From Ensifer sp. IC4062 (GTDB lineage: Bacteria; Pseudomonadota; Alphaproteobacteria; Rhizobiales; Rhizobiaceae), in the NCBI RefSeq assembly GCF_020193575.1, contig NZ_JADYVD010000037.1, positions 20,569 through 84,568 on the forward strand: DNA of 64,000 nucleotides. Reading direction: 5' to 3'. Of this stretch, positions 17,332 to 26,077 are shown one piece after another. Under the pieces are notes generated by a model. It was not told the DNA's origin, made no database searches, and saw only the letters and a program-made list of their open reading frames with translations. Made by a program: the position numbers and the translations under genes. Within the stretch, counting starts at the first letter, position 1, and every line of letters starts with the position of its first letter.

Positions 17332-17555
17332 GGCAGTTCGTCACGCAAGGCGTTCACGATTTCGAGCGTCACTGGCGGCGCATCCGGCCGAACTGACAGG
17401 AGAGGAATGCCATTGCGCTCGCCGCTGCTGCGCGGTCGGCTGAGAGACCGTCTCGCCAGCTCGGAAATGACCTCGCCGACGCTCCGGTGCTGCTGGGCTG
17501 CCATCGCCTTTGCGGCGATCAGGACATCGTCGTCGATTGCCAGGGTCGTTCTCAT
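17328..17555 (-). CDS. vapB: ribbon-helix-helix antitoxin (VapB/CopG-like)
   Basis: 75 aa from ATG 17555 (MRTTLAIDDDVLIAAKAMAA), the usual start of this antitoxin type; the ATG at 17576 adds seven unconserved residues. The beta strand and two helices of a ribbon-helix-helix fold are clear (SVGEVISELARRSL). The C-terminal half (RNGIPLLSVRPDAPPVTLEI) is the toxin-binding part typical of partners of long PIN toxins. First gene of the pair, presumably autoregulated. Confidence 0.85.
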   Translation of the reverse strand: MRTTLAIDDDVLIAAKAMAAQQHRSVGEVISELARRSLSRPRSSGERNGIPLLSVRPDAPPVTLEIVNALRDELP

Positions 17556-17845
17556 ATCAGCCTCATCGCGCATCAATCATCACGCATCATATAAAGCAAG
17601 TGGTCCGCCATCTCAAGGTGGATACCGAAAGGACGCGGTCATTGAACCAATCTGTTCACTGGCGGAAACGGTTGAAATCACATTCTCAAATCTGTGCGCG
17701 AACCCCGGATCTCCGGTTCGAATCTGCTCAAGGCGAGGGATATCAGTCCACTCCCGAAATCCGAGGAGCTGTAGCGGCGGCGTTCTAATCAATGCCGTCT
17801 GGTCCCAGGTGCAATTCCTCCGTTCGCACGCCCGGGACTTATCAG

Positions 17846-19015
17846 CTAAGACGCCGATGTCAGCTTGACGTTGCCGCCATGGCCGCCGCCGCCGAAGACC
17901 TGCCGATCACCGAAGGACGACCGCAACTGGTTGCGCGCGCCAGGAAGGCCAAGTTCTGGGAACAGCAGCTCGGATACGCGGTAGGCCTCTTCCACGTGTG
18001 GATAGCCGGAGGCGATCACCGTATCGATGCCGAGCTCCTGGTATTCGCGGAGCCGCGCGGCGACGGTCTTTGGCGAGCCCACCAGGGCAGTGCCCGCGCC
18101 GGAACGCACCAGGCCGATGCCGGCCCACAGGTTCGGCGAGACTTCGAGCTTGTCGCGCCGTCCGTTGTGGAGTGCCACCATGCGCGCCTGGCCAACCGAA
18201 TCGGAGTTCTTCGTGAGCACCTCCTGCGCGGCGGCGATGGCCTCGTCCGACAGTTTTGAGATTAGCCGGTCGGCGGCTTCCCATGCCTCTTCATCCGTTT
18301 CTCGCACGATGAAATGCAGGCGAATGCCGAAGGTCGCCTCGCGACCTTTCGCGGCGGCGGCCTTGCGCGCATGGGCGACCTTTTCCGCCACCTGTGCCGG
18401 TGGCTCTCCCCACGTCAAGTACTTGTCGACGAGGCCGCCCGCAAACTCGATCGCCGCGTCCGACGAACCGCCGAAATAGATCGGCGGGCGGAGCTGCTGC
18501 ACCGGCGGCAGACCAAGCCGGGCGTCAATCGCCTTGATGTACTTGCCATCGAGGGTAGACCTGCCGGTTTCGATCAGTTCGTTGAAGACCTGGAAGAATT
18601 CGGCCGCGTGGTCGTAGCGCTCGTCATGCGGCAGGAAGATGCCGTCTCCGCCGAGTTCCTGCGCGCTGCCGCCGACCACGATGTTCAGCAGCAGCCGGCC
18701 GTTCGATACGCGGTCGAGTGTGGAGGCCAAGCGCGCATAATAGGCCGGCGTCGCCGTGCCGGGGCGGATTGCCACCAGGAATTTCAGCTTCTCGGTGCGG
18801 GCGGCGAGGTCGGCGGCCAAGACGAAGGACTCTTCGCATGCTGCGCCGACCGGAATGAGTACGCCTGAATAGCCGAGGCGGTCGACGGCGATTGCGATCT
18901 CGCGGAAATAGCCCGGATCCGAGGGGCGGCTGAGTTCATCCGAACCGAGATAGGCGCCGTCGCCGGAACTCGGGATGAACCAGAGGAAATCGAGAGGCTG
19001 GTCGGATTTGGTCAT
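17846..19015 (-). CDS. ssuD: alkanesulfonate monooxygenase, FMNH2-dependent
   Basis: 389 aa from ATG 19015; close to E. coli SsuD along its length. SsuD oxidises alkanesulfonates to aldehyde and sulfite using reduced flavin from a partner reductase. Conserved parts: the active-site Cys (C60, in VGAACEESF), [48 protein letters not shown] (Arg and His of the active site), [11 protein letters not shown] (mobile-loop Arg) and [17 protein letters not shown]. Downstream of the AapJQM-like genes on the same strand with a 183-base gap that may hold its own promoter. The flavin reductase at 32656 is the obvious FMNH2 source in this window. Confidence 0.93.
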   Translation of the reverse strand: MTKSDQPLDFLWFIPSSGDGAYLGSDELSRPSDPGYFREIAIAVDRLGYSGVLIPVGAACEESFVLAADLAARTEKLKFLVAIRPGTATPAYYARLASTLDRVSNGRLLLNIVVGGSAQELGGDGIFLPHDERYDHAAEFFQVFNELIETGRSTLDGKYIKAIDARLGLPPVQQLRPPIYFGGSSDAAIEFAGGLVDKYLTWGEPPAQVAEKVAHARKAAAAKGREATFGIRLHFIVRETDEEAWEAADRLISKLSDEAIAAAQEVLTKNSDSVGQARMVALHNGRRDKLEVSPNLWAGIGLVRSGAGTALVGSPKTVAARLREYQELGIDTVIASGYPHVEEAYRVSELLFPELGLPGARNQLRSSFGDRQVFGGGGHGGNVKLTSAS

Positions 19016-19198
19016 GAAGTGTCTTTCTGCTAGGCCAGCGGCCGGTTGTCTGGAGAGCGCCCGCAAGCCAAGGCAAGCGTGTTTCCGAACAACATAATGA
19101 AGTCTATAGTTTCAGTAAGGAAATGATTTCTCTTTTGCCGGTTAAGCCGGAATTTTTCATCGCCGTGGGCGTGCCGGAGAGGCGCATTTCCCGTCTTG

Positions 19199-20272
19199 TT
19201 ATGGCGCTTGATGCCTACCGGCCGAAAACCGACCTTCGAGCCACCGGCTGTAGCGCGAGGCCCCGGAGCATACGACGAAATAGACCGCCGCGGCGACCAG
19301 GTATGCTTCATTGTAGAAACCCAGCCAATCGGGATCGGCGGCGGAGGCGCGGGCGGCGTTGAGGAGATCGAAGATGCCGATGACGGCGAGCAGCGATGTT
19401 GCCAGGAGAAAACCGATAGCGAGATTGACCATGCCCGGAATCACGATGCGCAAGGCTTGCGGCAGGATGATTAGTTGCTGGGTGCGCCAGTAGCCGAGAC
19501 CGAGCGCTGTCGCCGCCTCCGTCTGCCCGGAGGGAATTGCCTGCAGGCCGGCGCGGATAACCTCGGCAACATAAGCGGCCCAGAACAGCGTCACCATGAT
19601 CATCGCGCGCAGCATTTTGTCGATCGAGAGTCCGTCTGGCAGTGCCATCGGCAGGATCAGCATGGCGACGTAAAGGATGCCGACCATAGGCGTTCCGCGC
19701 ATGAGCTCGATATAGAGGACGGAGAAGGTGCGCAAACCGCCGAGCTTAGAGCGGCGGGCAAGCGCCAGCAGCAACGCAATCGGCGTTGCTGCTGCAAAGC
19801 AGACCGCCCAGACGAAAAGCGTCACCGGCAGGCCGCCCCATTGATTTGACGGAATTGGCGTGGCGCTGAAGGCGCCCTGCATCAGGAACCAGCAGGCGAG
19901 AACGGCGAGCGGCCAAGCGAGAAGGAGCGGCCGTCCCCAGAAGCGCGGCAGCGCGCTCGCCGTCAGGATCAACGCCAGCAGCAGGATGACGAGTGCCGGC
20001 CGCCATTGCAGGTCCGGCGGATAGAAGGCGAAAAGGATGAAGCGCAGCTTCGCCATGACGAAGGCCCAGCAGGCGCCGGCCCGTGTGCAGGCATCGGCGT
20101 CACCGGTGAAAGTGGCGTCGAGCACTGCCCAGCGGAAGAGCGGCGGCAGGACCTGCGCGAGGAGCAGCAGCGTAGCGAGAGTTATCAGGGTGTTGGTGCG
20201 GGTGCCGAACAGGCCGGTGCACAGGACCGTCAGGATGCGGGCGAGGGTGTTGCGGGAGCGGGCGATACTCAT
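19199..20272 (-). CDS. amino-acid-type ABC transporter permease (AapM-like)
   Basis: 357 aa with about eight hydrophobic segments. The long central insertion before the conserved permease core is the AapM layout for general L-amino-acid transporters. The core has the ELMRGTPMVGILYVAMLILP segment and the EAA loop (AATALGLGYWRTQQLIILPQ), which contacts the ATPase. Its start overlaps the stop of the AapQ-like gene (4 bases). No AapP-type ATPase follows: the next gene on this strand is ssuD. The sulfur context suggests a sulfur-containing or sulfonated amino acid as substrate (inference). Confidence 0.85.
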   Translation of the reverse strand: MSIARSRNTLARILTVLCTGLFGTRTNTLITLATLLLLAQVLPPLFRWAVLDATFTGDADACTRAGACWAFVMAKLRFILFAFYPPDLQWRPALVILLLALILTASALPRFWGRPLLLAWPLAVLACWFLMQGAFSATPIPSNQWGGLPVTLFVWAVCFAAATPIALLLALARRSKLGGLRTFSVLYIELMRGTPMVGILYVAMLILPMALPDGLSIDKMLRAMIMVTLFWAAYVAEVIRAGLQAIPSGQTEAATALGLGYWRTQQLIILPQALRIVIPGMVNLAIGFLLATSLLAVIGIFDLLNAARASAADPDWLGFYNEAYLVAAAVYFVVCSGASRYSRWLEGRFSAGRHQAP

Positions 20273-21468
20273 CGGGCGAACCCTCTCAGAGCGATGCGGC
20301 TGTTGTAGGCGTTCATCAAGGCGGAGAGGGTCAGGTTGATGGCAAGGAAGGTGCCGATGAGTGTAGCCAGAGCCTCCATGGACTGACCGGTTGTGTTGGC
20401 CGTCGTATTGATGACGCTTACGAGATCGGGAAAGCCGATGGCGACCGCAAGGCTCGAATCCTTGGTGAGGTCGAGATAACTCGATGTCGTCAGCGGCGTG
20501 ATGACGCGCAGCGCCTGCGGCAGAACGACGAGGTGGATGATTTGACCGTCATGGAGGCCAAGTGCCCGCGCGGCCTCCCATTGACCGGAGCCGACCGACT
20601 GGATGCCCGCGCGCACGATCTCCGCGATGAGGGCGGAAAATTTTACGACCAGGCCGGTGAGCAGCGCCGCGAACTCTGGCGAGAGATTGACGCCGCCGCG
20701 GATGTTGAAGCCGGACAGCGACGGTACCTCGGCGACGGGCTGTGCGCCGGAGAGGAAGAGGAAAACGAGGGCTGCGGCAAGGACCAGGCCGATGGCAACC
20801 GCGCCGGAGCGGCGCGTCAGCCGGCCCGCGAACCGAAGCAGCAGCAGGGTTGCCATGCAAGCGCAAGTCGTGAGCGTCAGTGCCGCATGAAGGCCCACGG
20901 GCCCTGCCTCTAATGACAGCGAGGGCAGATAGACACCGCGATTGGTGAGGAAGACCGTACCGAAGAAGACGGAGGCCTGACGCGGGGCCGGCAGGGCTTT
21001 TGCGATGGAAATCCAGAAGAAAAGCTGGAGCAACAGCGGCGTGTTGCGGGTGATCTCAATGAACCAACGCACGAGTCCGGAGAGCAGCAGGTTGCGCGAA
21101 AGCCCGGCAATGCCGATGGCAACACCGCAGATCGTCGCGAAGAAGCAGCCGAGCAGCGAGACCTTCAAGGTGTTGAGAAGCCCGGCAATAATCGCCCGGA
21201 GATAGGTGTCGCCCGCCCGGAACCCGATGGGGCTTTCGCCGATCTCGAAATTGGCGGAGCTGTAGAGGAAACCGAAGCCGGGCAGGATGCCGACGCGCGC
21301 CATGGTATCGAGCACGTTCGAAACGAACAATGCGCCGAGGGCGGCTAGTGCCACGAGAAAGGCAAGCTGACAGAATGGCCAGCCGCCCCACCAGGCGCGG
21401 AACTTCCCGATGATGCCGAGCCGTGGAGAGCCCGGCAGAAGGGTGCGGAAAACGCGTCGGTCAGACAT
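20269..21468 (-). CDS. amino-acid-type ABC transporter permease (AapQ-like)
   Basis: 399 aa from ATG 21468, overlapping the binding-protein stop by one base (TGATG). Motifs match the AapQ family: FLYSSANFEIGESPIGF after the first helix, FIEITRNTPLLLQLFFW, and the EAA loop WEAARALGLHDGQIIHLVVL. It pairs with the AapM-like protein to form the membrane channel. Operon order is binding protein, Q, M, without the fourth (ATPase) gene normally found in aapJQMP. Confidence 0.87.
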   Translation of the reverse strand: MSDRRVFRTLLPGSPRLGIIGKFRAWWGGWPFCQLAFLVALAALGALFVSNVLDTMARVGILPGFGFLYSSANFEIGESPIGFRAGDTYLRAIIAGLLNTLKVSLLGCFFATICGVAIGIAGLSRNLLLSGLVRWFIEITRNTPLLLQLFFWISIAKALPAPRQASVFFGTVFLTNRGVYLPSLSLEAGPVGLHAALTLTTCACMATLLLLRFAGRLTRRSGAVAIGLVLAAALVFLFLSGAQPVAEVPSLSGFNIRGGVNLSPEFAALLTGLVVKFSALIAEIVRAGIQSVGSGQWEAARALGLHDGQIIHLVVLPQALRVITPLTTSSYLDLTKDSSLAVAIGFPDLVSVINTTANTTGQSMEALATLIGTFLAINLTLSALMNAYNSRIALRGFAR

Positions 21469-22499
21469 CAGCGGAAGGGCGGCGAATAGAGCAGGCCGCC
21501 ATCGGTCCAGAGGCTGTTGTAGCCGCGCTCCCAGCCGAGCGGCTTCAGGTGGCGATCGAAAATCTCGCCATAACTGCCGACGGTCTTGATGATGTTGTAG
21601 GCCCATTTCGGGTCGAGGCCGAGTTCGTTGCCGAAGGACGGATCGACGCCGAGGAAGCGCTGGATGGCCGGATCGTCCGACTCCAGGAATTCGTCGACAT
21701 TGGCAGAGGTGATGCCCCATTCCTCGGCCTGGATGGTGGCGTTCACCGTCCAGTTCACGAGCTCCAGCCAGCGGTCGTCGCCGCCGGCGATTGCCGGTGC
21801 GAGCGGCTCTTTGGAAAGGCGCTCGGGTAGAAGCACATACTCGTCAGGATTCTTCAGCTGCGTGCGCTTGCCGACGAGATCGGAGGAATCCTGCGTGATC
21901 GCGTCAACGCGGCCTGATTCCAACGCATCGATGAACTGTCCGGTATCCTCGATCGTGACCGGCGTAAACGCCTTACCGGTCTTGCGGAAGAAGTCGGTGA
22001 CGTTGAGTTCGCCGGTCGTGCCGCTCTGGGCGGCGATGGTCGCGCCGTCGAGATCGGTGGCCTTCGTCACGCCAAGGTCCTTGCGCACGAGAATGCCCTG
22101 GCCGTCATAGAAGATCGTCGGGCCGAAATGGAAGCCAAGCTTGAATGCGCGGGTGGTCGTGACTGTCACGCCGGACAGCAGGATGTCGAACTCGCCGCTC
22201 TGTAGCGCCGGAAGTCGCTGCTGCGGCGAAGAACTGGTGAACTCCACCTTGTCCGGCGTGCCGAAAACGGTGATCGAAAGAGCTCGGCCAAAATCGATGA
22301 AGAAGCCCTGCCATTTGCCGTTGCTGTCCGGCGCGAAGAAACCGGGCGTCGTGCCGACGCCGACCTTGATCGCACCACGCTGGTTGATCTTGTCGAGCGT
22401 CGGGCCGGCATGGGCAAGGCCCGATAGCATGACGGTCGCAAGGAAGGTGGCGGCCGCCGCCGACTTGATGGCCCGCCGGAAGGTCTTTTGCACTAGCAT
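21468..22499 (-). CDS. amino-acid-type ABC transporter substrate-binding protein (AapJ-like)
   Basis: 343 aa with a Sec signal (ATFLATVMLSGLAHAG). The mature part follows the AapJ family: KINQRGAIKVGVGTTPGFF, GKWQGFFIDFGRALS, LLSGVTVTTTRAF, AAQSGTTGELNVTDFF and the C-terminal NSLWTDGGLLYSPPFR. It captures the substrate in the periplasm for the Q/M permeases. GGGGA precedes the start. The 440-base region to the next divergent gene holds AT-rich elements listed separately. Confidence 0.88.
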   Translation of the reverse strand: MLVQKTFRRAIKSAAAATFLATVMLSGLAHAGPTLDKINQRGAIKVGVGTTPGFFAPDSNGKWQGFFIDFGRALSITVFGTPDKVEFTSSSPQQRLPALQSGEFDILLSGVTVTTTRAFKLGFHFGPTIFYDGQGILVRKDLGVTKATDLDGATIAAQSGTTGELNVTDFFRKTGKAFTPVTIEDTGQFIDALESGRVDAITQDSSDLVGKRTQLKNPDEYVLLPERLSKEPLAPAIAGGDDRWLELVNWTVNATIQAEEWGITSANVDEFLESDDPAIQRFLGVDPSFGNELGLDPKWAYNIIKTVGSYGEIFDRHLKPLGWERGYNSLWTDGGLLYSPPFR

Positions 22500-22576
22500 G
22501 TTGAAATGTCCCCATTTTTAGAAAGAACTGAGCTTCTGCCGCATGGGCGCTCTGCCGACTCGTGGAAGCTTTGATG

Positions 22577-22590
22577 ATAATATCCATAAA
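22577..22590 (-). promoter_or_regulatory. sulfur-locus AT-rich element, copy before the AapJ-like gene
   Basis: Reads TTTATGGATATTAT on the minus strand, about 80 bases before the start at 22499. It matches the elements at 22867, 32358, 33560 and 42509. Function is inferred from recurrence only. Confidence 0.35.
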
Positions 22591-22866
22591 TTTAGTGTAT
22601 TTAAGGAACAAGCGCCCAAATTTGCCAGCCTGAAGCGAAAATTGCTTCCCGCAATGAGCGCGTCGACGTTTGACTTCCCTCGACGGGAAAGCTGGCGGCG
22701 AGGTGCCGCAGTGGCGCCAATAAAGCGCGTGACTGACTCGCCGTGCTTGAGAAAGGCACGTTCGACTGGTTTCGTCCCTGCCTCGAGAAGTGCTGCCGCT
22801 CGACGGAAAACGCTATCCCAAGTCCCGTCCCTTCCGTGAAACAATATTTCCCGCTCGACCCAGCAT

Positions 22867-22880
22867 ATAATCCATTAAAT
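22867..22880 (-). promoter_or_regulatory. sulfur-locus AT-rich element, copy before the gene at 22939
   Basis: Reads ATTTAATGGATTAT on the minus strand, about 60 bases before the start at 22939 but in the opposite orientation to that gene. Confidence 0.3.
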
Positions 22881-22938
22881 CTATGTACTAAATGTGGTGC
22901 TGCTAATCTTGCCTTCTCACGTTGCGAGGGAAAATCCG

Positions 22939-23970
22939 ATGCGCCAGCAATCCGAGACCAGTTTCTTCAAGGGCCTGTCGCGCCGCGGCCTGATCAAAGG
23001 GGCGAGCGCAGCGGCGGCCGCCGCGGCCGGCGTGATCGGCGCCCGATCGACGCGCTATGCCATTGCCGGCAATCTTATTCCCATCAAGCTCGAATGGACC
23101 GAGGTCGCCGCCTGCCATTCGCCGGTTGGCTTTGGCCTCGCCAAGGGCATCTATGCCAAGTACGGCCTCGACGTGGAACTATTCTACCAGGGATCGAGCG
23201 GGCAGACGCTGATCCAGGCACTCGCCACCCGCAAGGCTGAGGCCGGCCCCGGCCTTCTCTACGATTGGCTGAAGCCGATCGAGCAGGGTTTTGATGTGCG
23301 GCTTTTCGCCGGTTCGCACGGCGGCTGCCAGAGCATCCTCGTTAAGCCCAACTCCGACATCAAGACGCTGACCGATCTCAAGGGCAAGACGATTGGCACC
23401 TTCGACGTCATGTCGCCCTCGCGTGTGGCCTTTTCGGTCGCGCTCGCCAAAGTCGGCCTCAACCCGGAAACCGACGTCACCTGGAAGGTCTTCCCTTTCG
23501 ATCTCGTCGCCGAAGGCGTGCTGAAGGGCGAAGCGGACGCGGTCGCGCACATGGACCCTTGGGCCTATTCCTATGAGAAGAAACACGGTTTTCGCCGCGT
23601 GGCCGATACCCAGACCGGTACATTCCAGGACCGTGTCTGCTGTGTGCTCGGTGTCAACGGCGAATATTACGAGGCCAACAAGGACGCCATCAAGCGCGTC
23701 GCCGCTGCGAACCTCGAAATCCACCAATACACGGCAAAGCACCCGGATGAGGTGGCGAAGTGGTATTTCGACACGCTGAAACCCGGCTTGCCGCTCGAGG
23801 ACCTGACCGAGGTTCTGTCCGTTTTCACCTATCATGACCACTGGTTCGGCAAGGAGCTGCTGAAGGAAGTCAAGACGGGTTATGAGGACCTCAAGCTGAC
23901 GGGCGTGATCGACGCTTCCACTGATCCGGAAGAGATCGCAAGCCGTATCACCATCGACATCTTCGCGTGA
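22939..23970 (+). CDS. ABC transporter substrate-binding protein, sulfonate/nitrate/taurine (SsuA/NrtA) type
   Basis: 343 aa from ATG 22939 (GAGGG upstream). A twin-arginine-like leader (LSRRGLIKGASAAAAAAAGV) suggests Tat export. The mature part shows the NMT1/SsuA fold: FGLAKGIYAKYGLDVELFYQ, LKGKTIGTFDVMSPS, LKGEADAVAHMDPWAY. Family members bind sulfonates, taurine, nitrate or thiamine precursors; the neighbours point to a sulfur compound. First gene of an operon with permease (4-base gap), ATPase, a small membrane protein and MetY. Confidence 0.87.
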   Translation: MRQQSETSFFKGLSRRGLIKGASAAAAAAAGVIGARSTRYAIAGNLIPIKLEWTEVAACHSPVGFGLAKGIYAKYGLDVELFYQGSSGQTLIQALATRKAEAGPGLLYDWLKPIEQGFDVRLFAGSHGGCQSILVKPNSDIKTLTDLKGKTIGTFDVMSPSRVAFSVALAKVGLNPETDVTWKVFPFDLVAEGVLKGEADAVAHMDPWAYSYEKKHGFRRVADTQTGTFQDRVCCVLGVNGEYYEANKDAIKRVAAANLEIHQYTAKHPDEVAKWYFDTLKPGLPLEDLTEVLSVFTYHDHWFGKELLKEVKTGYEDLKLTGVIDASTDPEEIASRITIDIFA

Positions 23971-23974
23971 TCCG

Positions 23975-24976
23975 ATGAGCGCGGCGGTCGAGGAAAGTTT
24001 TGACGAGGCGGGGCGGCGATCCGTCACGCTGCCTTTTGCCCGGATCTGGCGTAGCGGGCTTCTTGCGGGCGGCACCTGGCTTGTGGCGGCAGCGCTGACC
24101 TACGGGCTGCCCGATGTCATTAGTTGGGGCGCGACGGAGCTATTTGCGGCCGTCGTGCTCACCGGCGCGGGCATTCTTCTTGCGCTCTCCGTGACGGTCC
24201 ACCGGCTTGGCAGCGTGGGCCGCACGCTCGTCCACTATGGACCCTGGTTCGTCGTGCTCGGCCTCTGGTTCGCCGCGTGGGAGGTGGTGACGGCCAAGCT
24301 TGGCTGGCTGCCAAAACCCTTCTTTTCGCCGCCGCAGGGCCTCTTGCAAGCCTATGTTACAGACTGGGAGCGGCTGCTCATCTGCATCGCTTATACTGGC
24401 CGCCTCTGGGGACTCGGCTTTTTCTCGGGCATTGTCGTTGGCTTTGCCGGTGGCGTGGCGCTCGGCTGGTCGAAGCGGTTCGCGTATTGGGGCATGCCGC
24501 TCTTGAAACTCATCGGCCCGGTGCCGGCAAGTGCCTGGATCCCTTGCATCTTCTTCATCTTCCCGACGACGTTCCAGGCCTCGATCTTCCTCGTGGCGCT
24601 GGCGTCCGGCATTCCCGTAGCGATCCTTACAGCGGCCGGGGTCAGCCAGGTGAACCGGTCCTTCTATGATGTGGCGCGCACGCTCGGGGCAGACAACCGC
24701 TTCCTCGTCTTGAAGGTGGCGATCCCGGCCTCGCTGCCGAACGTCTTTGTCGGCGTCTTCATGGGGCTTTACTACTCATTCGCCGTGCTGGTGGTGGCCG
24801 AAATGCTCGGCGCCAAGTTCGGCCTCGGCTGGTATCTCCAGTTCAACACGGCTTACTCGGCTTACGCCAACGTCTATGCGGCTCTCATCATCATGGCTCT
24901 GATCTGCGCGGGGCTCGTGCGCCTGCTCTTCCTCGTGCGCGACCGCCTTCTCGGTTGGCAGAGGGGGATTCTCTAA
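23975..24976 (+). CDS. ABC transporter permease, SsuC/TauC type with N-terminal extension
   Basis: 333 aa. The C-terminal 230 or so residues are an ordinary BPD permease with the EAA loop (DVARTLGADNRFLVLKVAIP) and FSPPQGLLQAYVTDW. The N-terminal 90 residues add two or more membrane segments (LLAGGTWLVAAALTYGLPDV; AAVVLTGAGILLALSVTV) not found in E. coli SsuC or TauC. The meaning of the extension is unknown. It begins four bases after the binding-protein stop, and its stop touches the ATPase start. Confidence 0.87.
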   Translation: MSAAVEESFDEAGRRSVTLPFARIWRSGLLAGGTWLVAAALTYGLPDVISWGATELFAAVVLTGAGILLALSVTVHRLGSVGRTLVHYGPWFVVLGLWFAAWEVVTAKLGWLPKPFFSPPQGLLQAYVTDWERLLICIAYTGRLWGLGFFSGIVVGFAGGVALGWSKRFAYWGMPLLKLIGPVPASAWIPCIFFIFPTTFQASIFLVALASGIPVAILTAAGVSQVNRSFYDVARTLGADNRFLVLKVAIPASLPNVFVGVFMGLYYSFAVLVVAEMLGAKFGLGWYLQFNTAYSAYANVYAALIIMALICAGLVRLLFLVRDRLLGWQRGIL

Positions 24977-25765
24977 ATGTCTTTGGCCTTACTGAGAGCC
25001 AGCTTTCCGAACAGCATTGCGCTCGACGTCGACGGCGTTTCCCATCGTTACGAAATCGACGGAAGTGCGCTTCAGGTTCTCGACAACGTGAGTCTCACGA
25101 TCGAACGGGGCGAGTTTGTCGCGCTGCTTGGACCCTCCGGCTGCGGCAAGTCCACGCTGCTGCGCCTTGCAGCCGGGCTGGAGACGCCAACGACCGGTGC
25201 CGTGCTGGCAGACGGCCGGCCGATAACCGCGCCGAACCCGGACCGCATCCTCGTTTTCCAGGACGCGACGCTCTTTCCCTGGCGCACGGTTCGCGCCAAT
25301 GTTGCGACGGGCCTTGAAGCGCGTGGCGTCATCCGCGAGCGGGAATACCGCATCGGCGAGGTGCTGAGACTGGTGAAGCTGGAAGGTTTTGCCGATTTCT
25401 ATGCGCACCAGCTTTCCGGCGGCATGGCGCAGCGGGCCGCGCTCGCTCGCGCCCTCGTCAATGACCCGAAGCTGCTCCTGCTTGACGAACCTTTCGGCAA
25501 GCTCGATTCGCTGACGCGGCTGAAGATGCAGAACGAACTTCTCCACCTCTGGAAGAGCGGCGGCTTCACGGCGCTGCTCGTCACGCACGATGTAGAGGAG
25601 GCGCTGCTGCTCGCCGACCGCGTCATCGTGCTGTCGGACCGGCCGGCCTCCATCGTCGCGGAAGTGCGTGTCGAGCAGCCCCATCCGCGCCGACGGGATA
25701 GTGCCAATCTCGTCGCGCTGCGCCGCTCGTTGCTCGAAAAGCTCGGGATTTCCCATGATGCCTAG
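24977..25765 (+). CDS. ABC transporter ATP-binding protein, SsuB/TauB type
   Basis: 262 aa. Walker A (LLGPSGCGKSTLLRLAAG), Q-loop (FQDATLFPWRTV), signature (LSGGMAQRAALARAL), Walker B (LLLLDEPFGKLD) and switch His (LLVTHDVEEALLLADRVIVL) are all present and in order. It energises the permease at 23975. It starts directly after that gene's stop and overlaps the following small membrane-protein gene by 11 bases, so translation of the operon is tightly coupled. Confidence 0.92.
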   Translation: MSLALLRASFPNSIALDVDGVSHRYEIDGSALQVLDNVSLTIERGEFVALLGPSGCGKSTLLRLAAGLETPTTGAVLADGRPITAPNPDRILVFQDATLFPWRTVRANVATGLEARGVIREREYRIGEVLRLVKLEGFADFYAHQLSGGMAQRAALARALVNDPKLLLLDEPFGKLDSLTRLKMQNELLHLWKSGGFTALLVTHDVEEALLLADRVIVLSDRPASIVAEVRVEQPHPRRRDSANLVALRRSLLEKLGISHDA

Positions 25766-26051
25766 CGGACGAACCTATCAGGTTGTGTTTGTCGCCGGAG
25801 GGGTCGTTGCGCTGCTTGCCCTCGGCTGGTGGTGGCTGATCTTCAGTAAGGTCGTCGAGAACGATTACCTGACCGTCGGCCAGGCGGTCACCTGCATCGT
25901 GGACGCGAGCGATCTTTGCGCGCTCGCTCAGGCGCTCTGCACCAACGACCATCTCTACGGAATCCGGTGGTACGCGCCGGAAGCCTTCTGGGCCGCTGCG
26001 GCCGTCCTCGTCGCGGGCGTCCTTTTGTCCGCCCGTCCCTCGCGCGCCTGA
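25755..26051 (+). CDS. small two-helix membrane protein of the ABC operon, function unknown
   Basis: 98 aa from ATG 25755 (or 25758), overlapping the ATPase stop. Two hydrophobic segments (VVFVAGGVVALLALGWWWLI near the N-terminus and AFWAAAAVLVAGVLLSA near the C-terminus) flank a loop with three cysteines (TCIVDASDLCALAQALC). I do not recognise the family. Its tight overlap and position between the ATPase and metY argue that it is real and an accessory subunit of this transporter. A signal for a chance frame cannot be excluded. Confidence 0.6.
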   Translation: MMPSGRTYQVVFVAGGVVALLALGWWWLIFSKVVENDYLTVGQAVTCIVDASDLCALAQALCTNDHLYGIRWYAPEAFWAAAAVLVAGVLLSARPSRA

Positions 26052-26077
26052 GGGCGCCTTATCCAAGGAGTAGTTTC

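Larger units (their letters stand above)
22500..22938. promoter_or_regulatory. divergent control region, AapJ-like operon / sulfonate-type ABC operon
   Basis: No gene is seen in these 439 bases. Both flanks are AT-rich against a GC-rich background: about 22571-22610 ahead of the AapJ-like gene and 22861-22897 ahead of the gene at 22939. Each holds a copy of the TATGGATT-like core. Confidence 0.5.

Noticed and set aside
17690..17760. A tRNA-like GGTTCGAATC string
   Set aside because: The flanking five bases (TCCGG and CTGCT) do not pair as a T-stem and no acceptor stem or anticodon arm is found.
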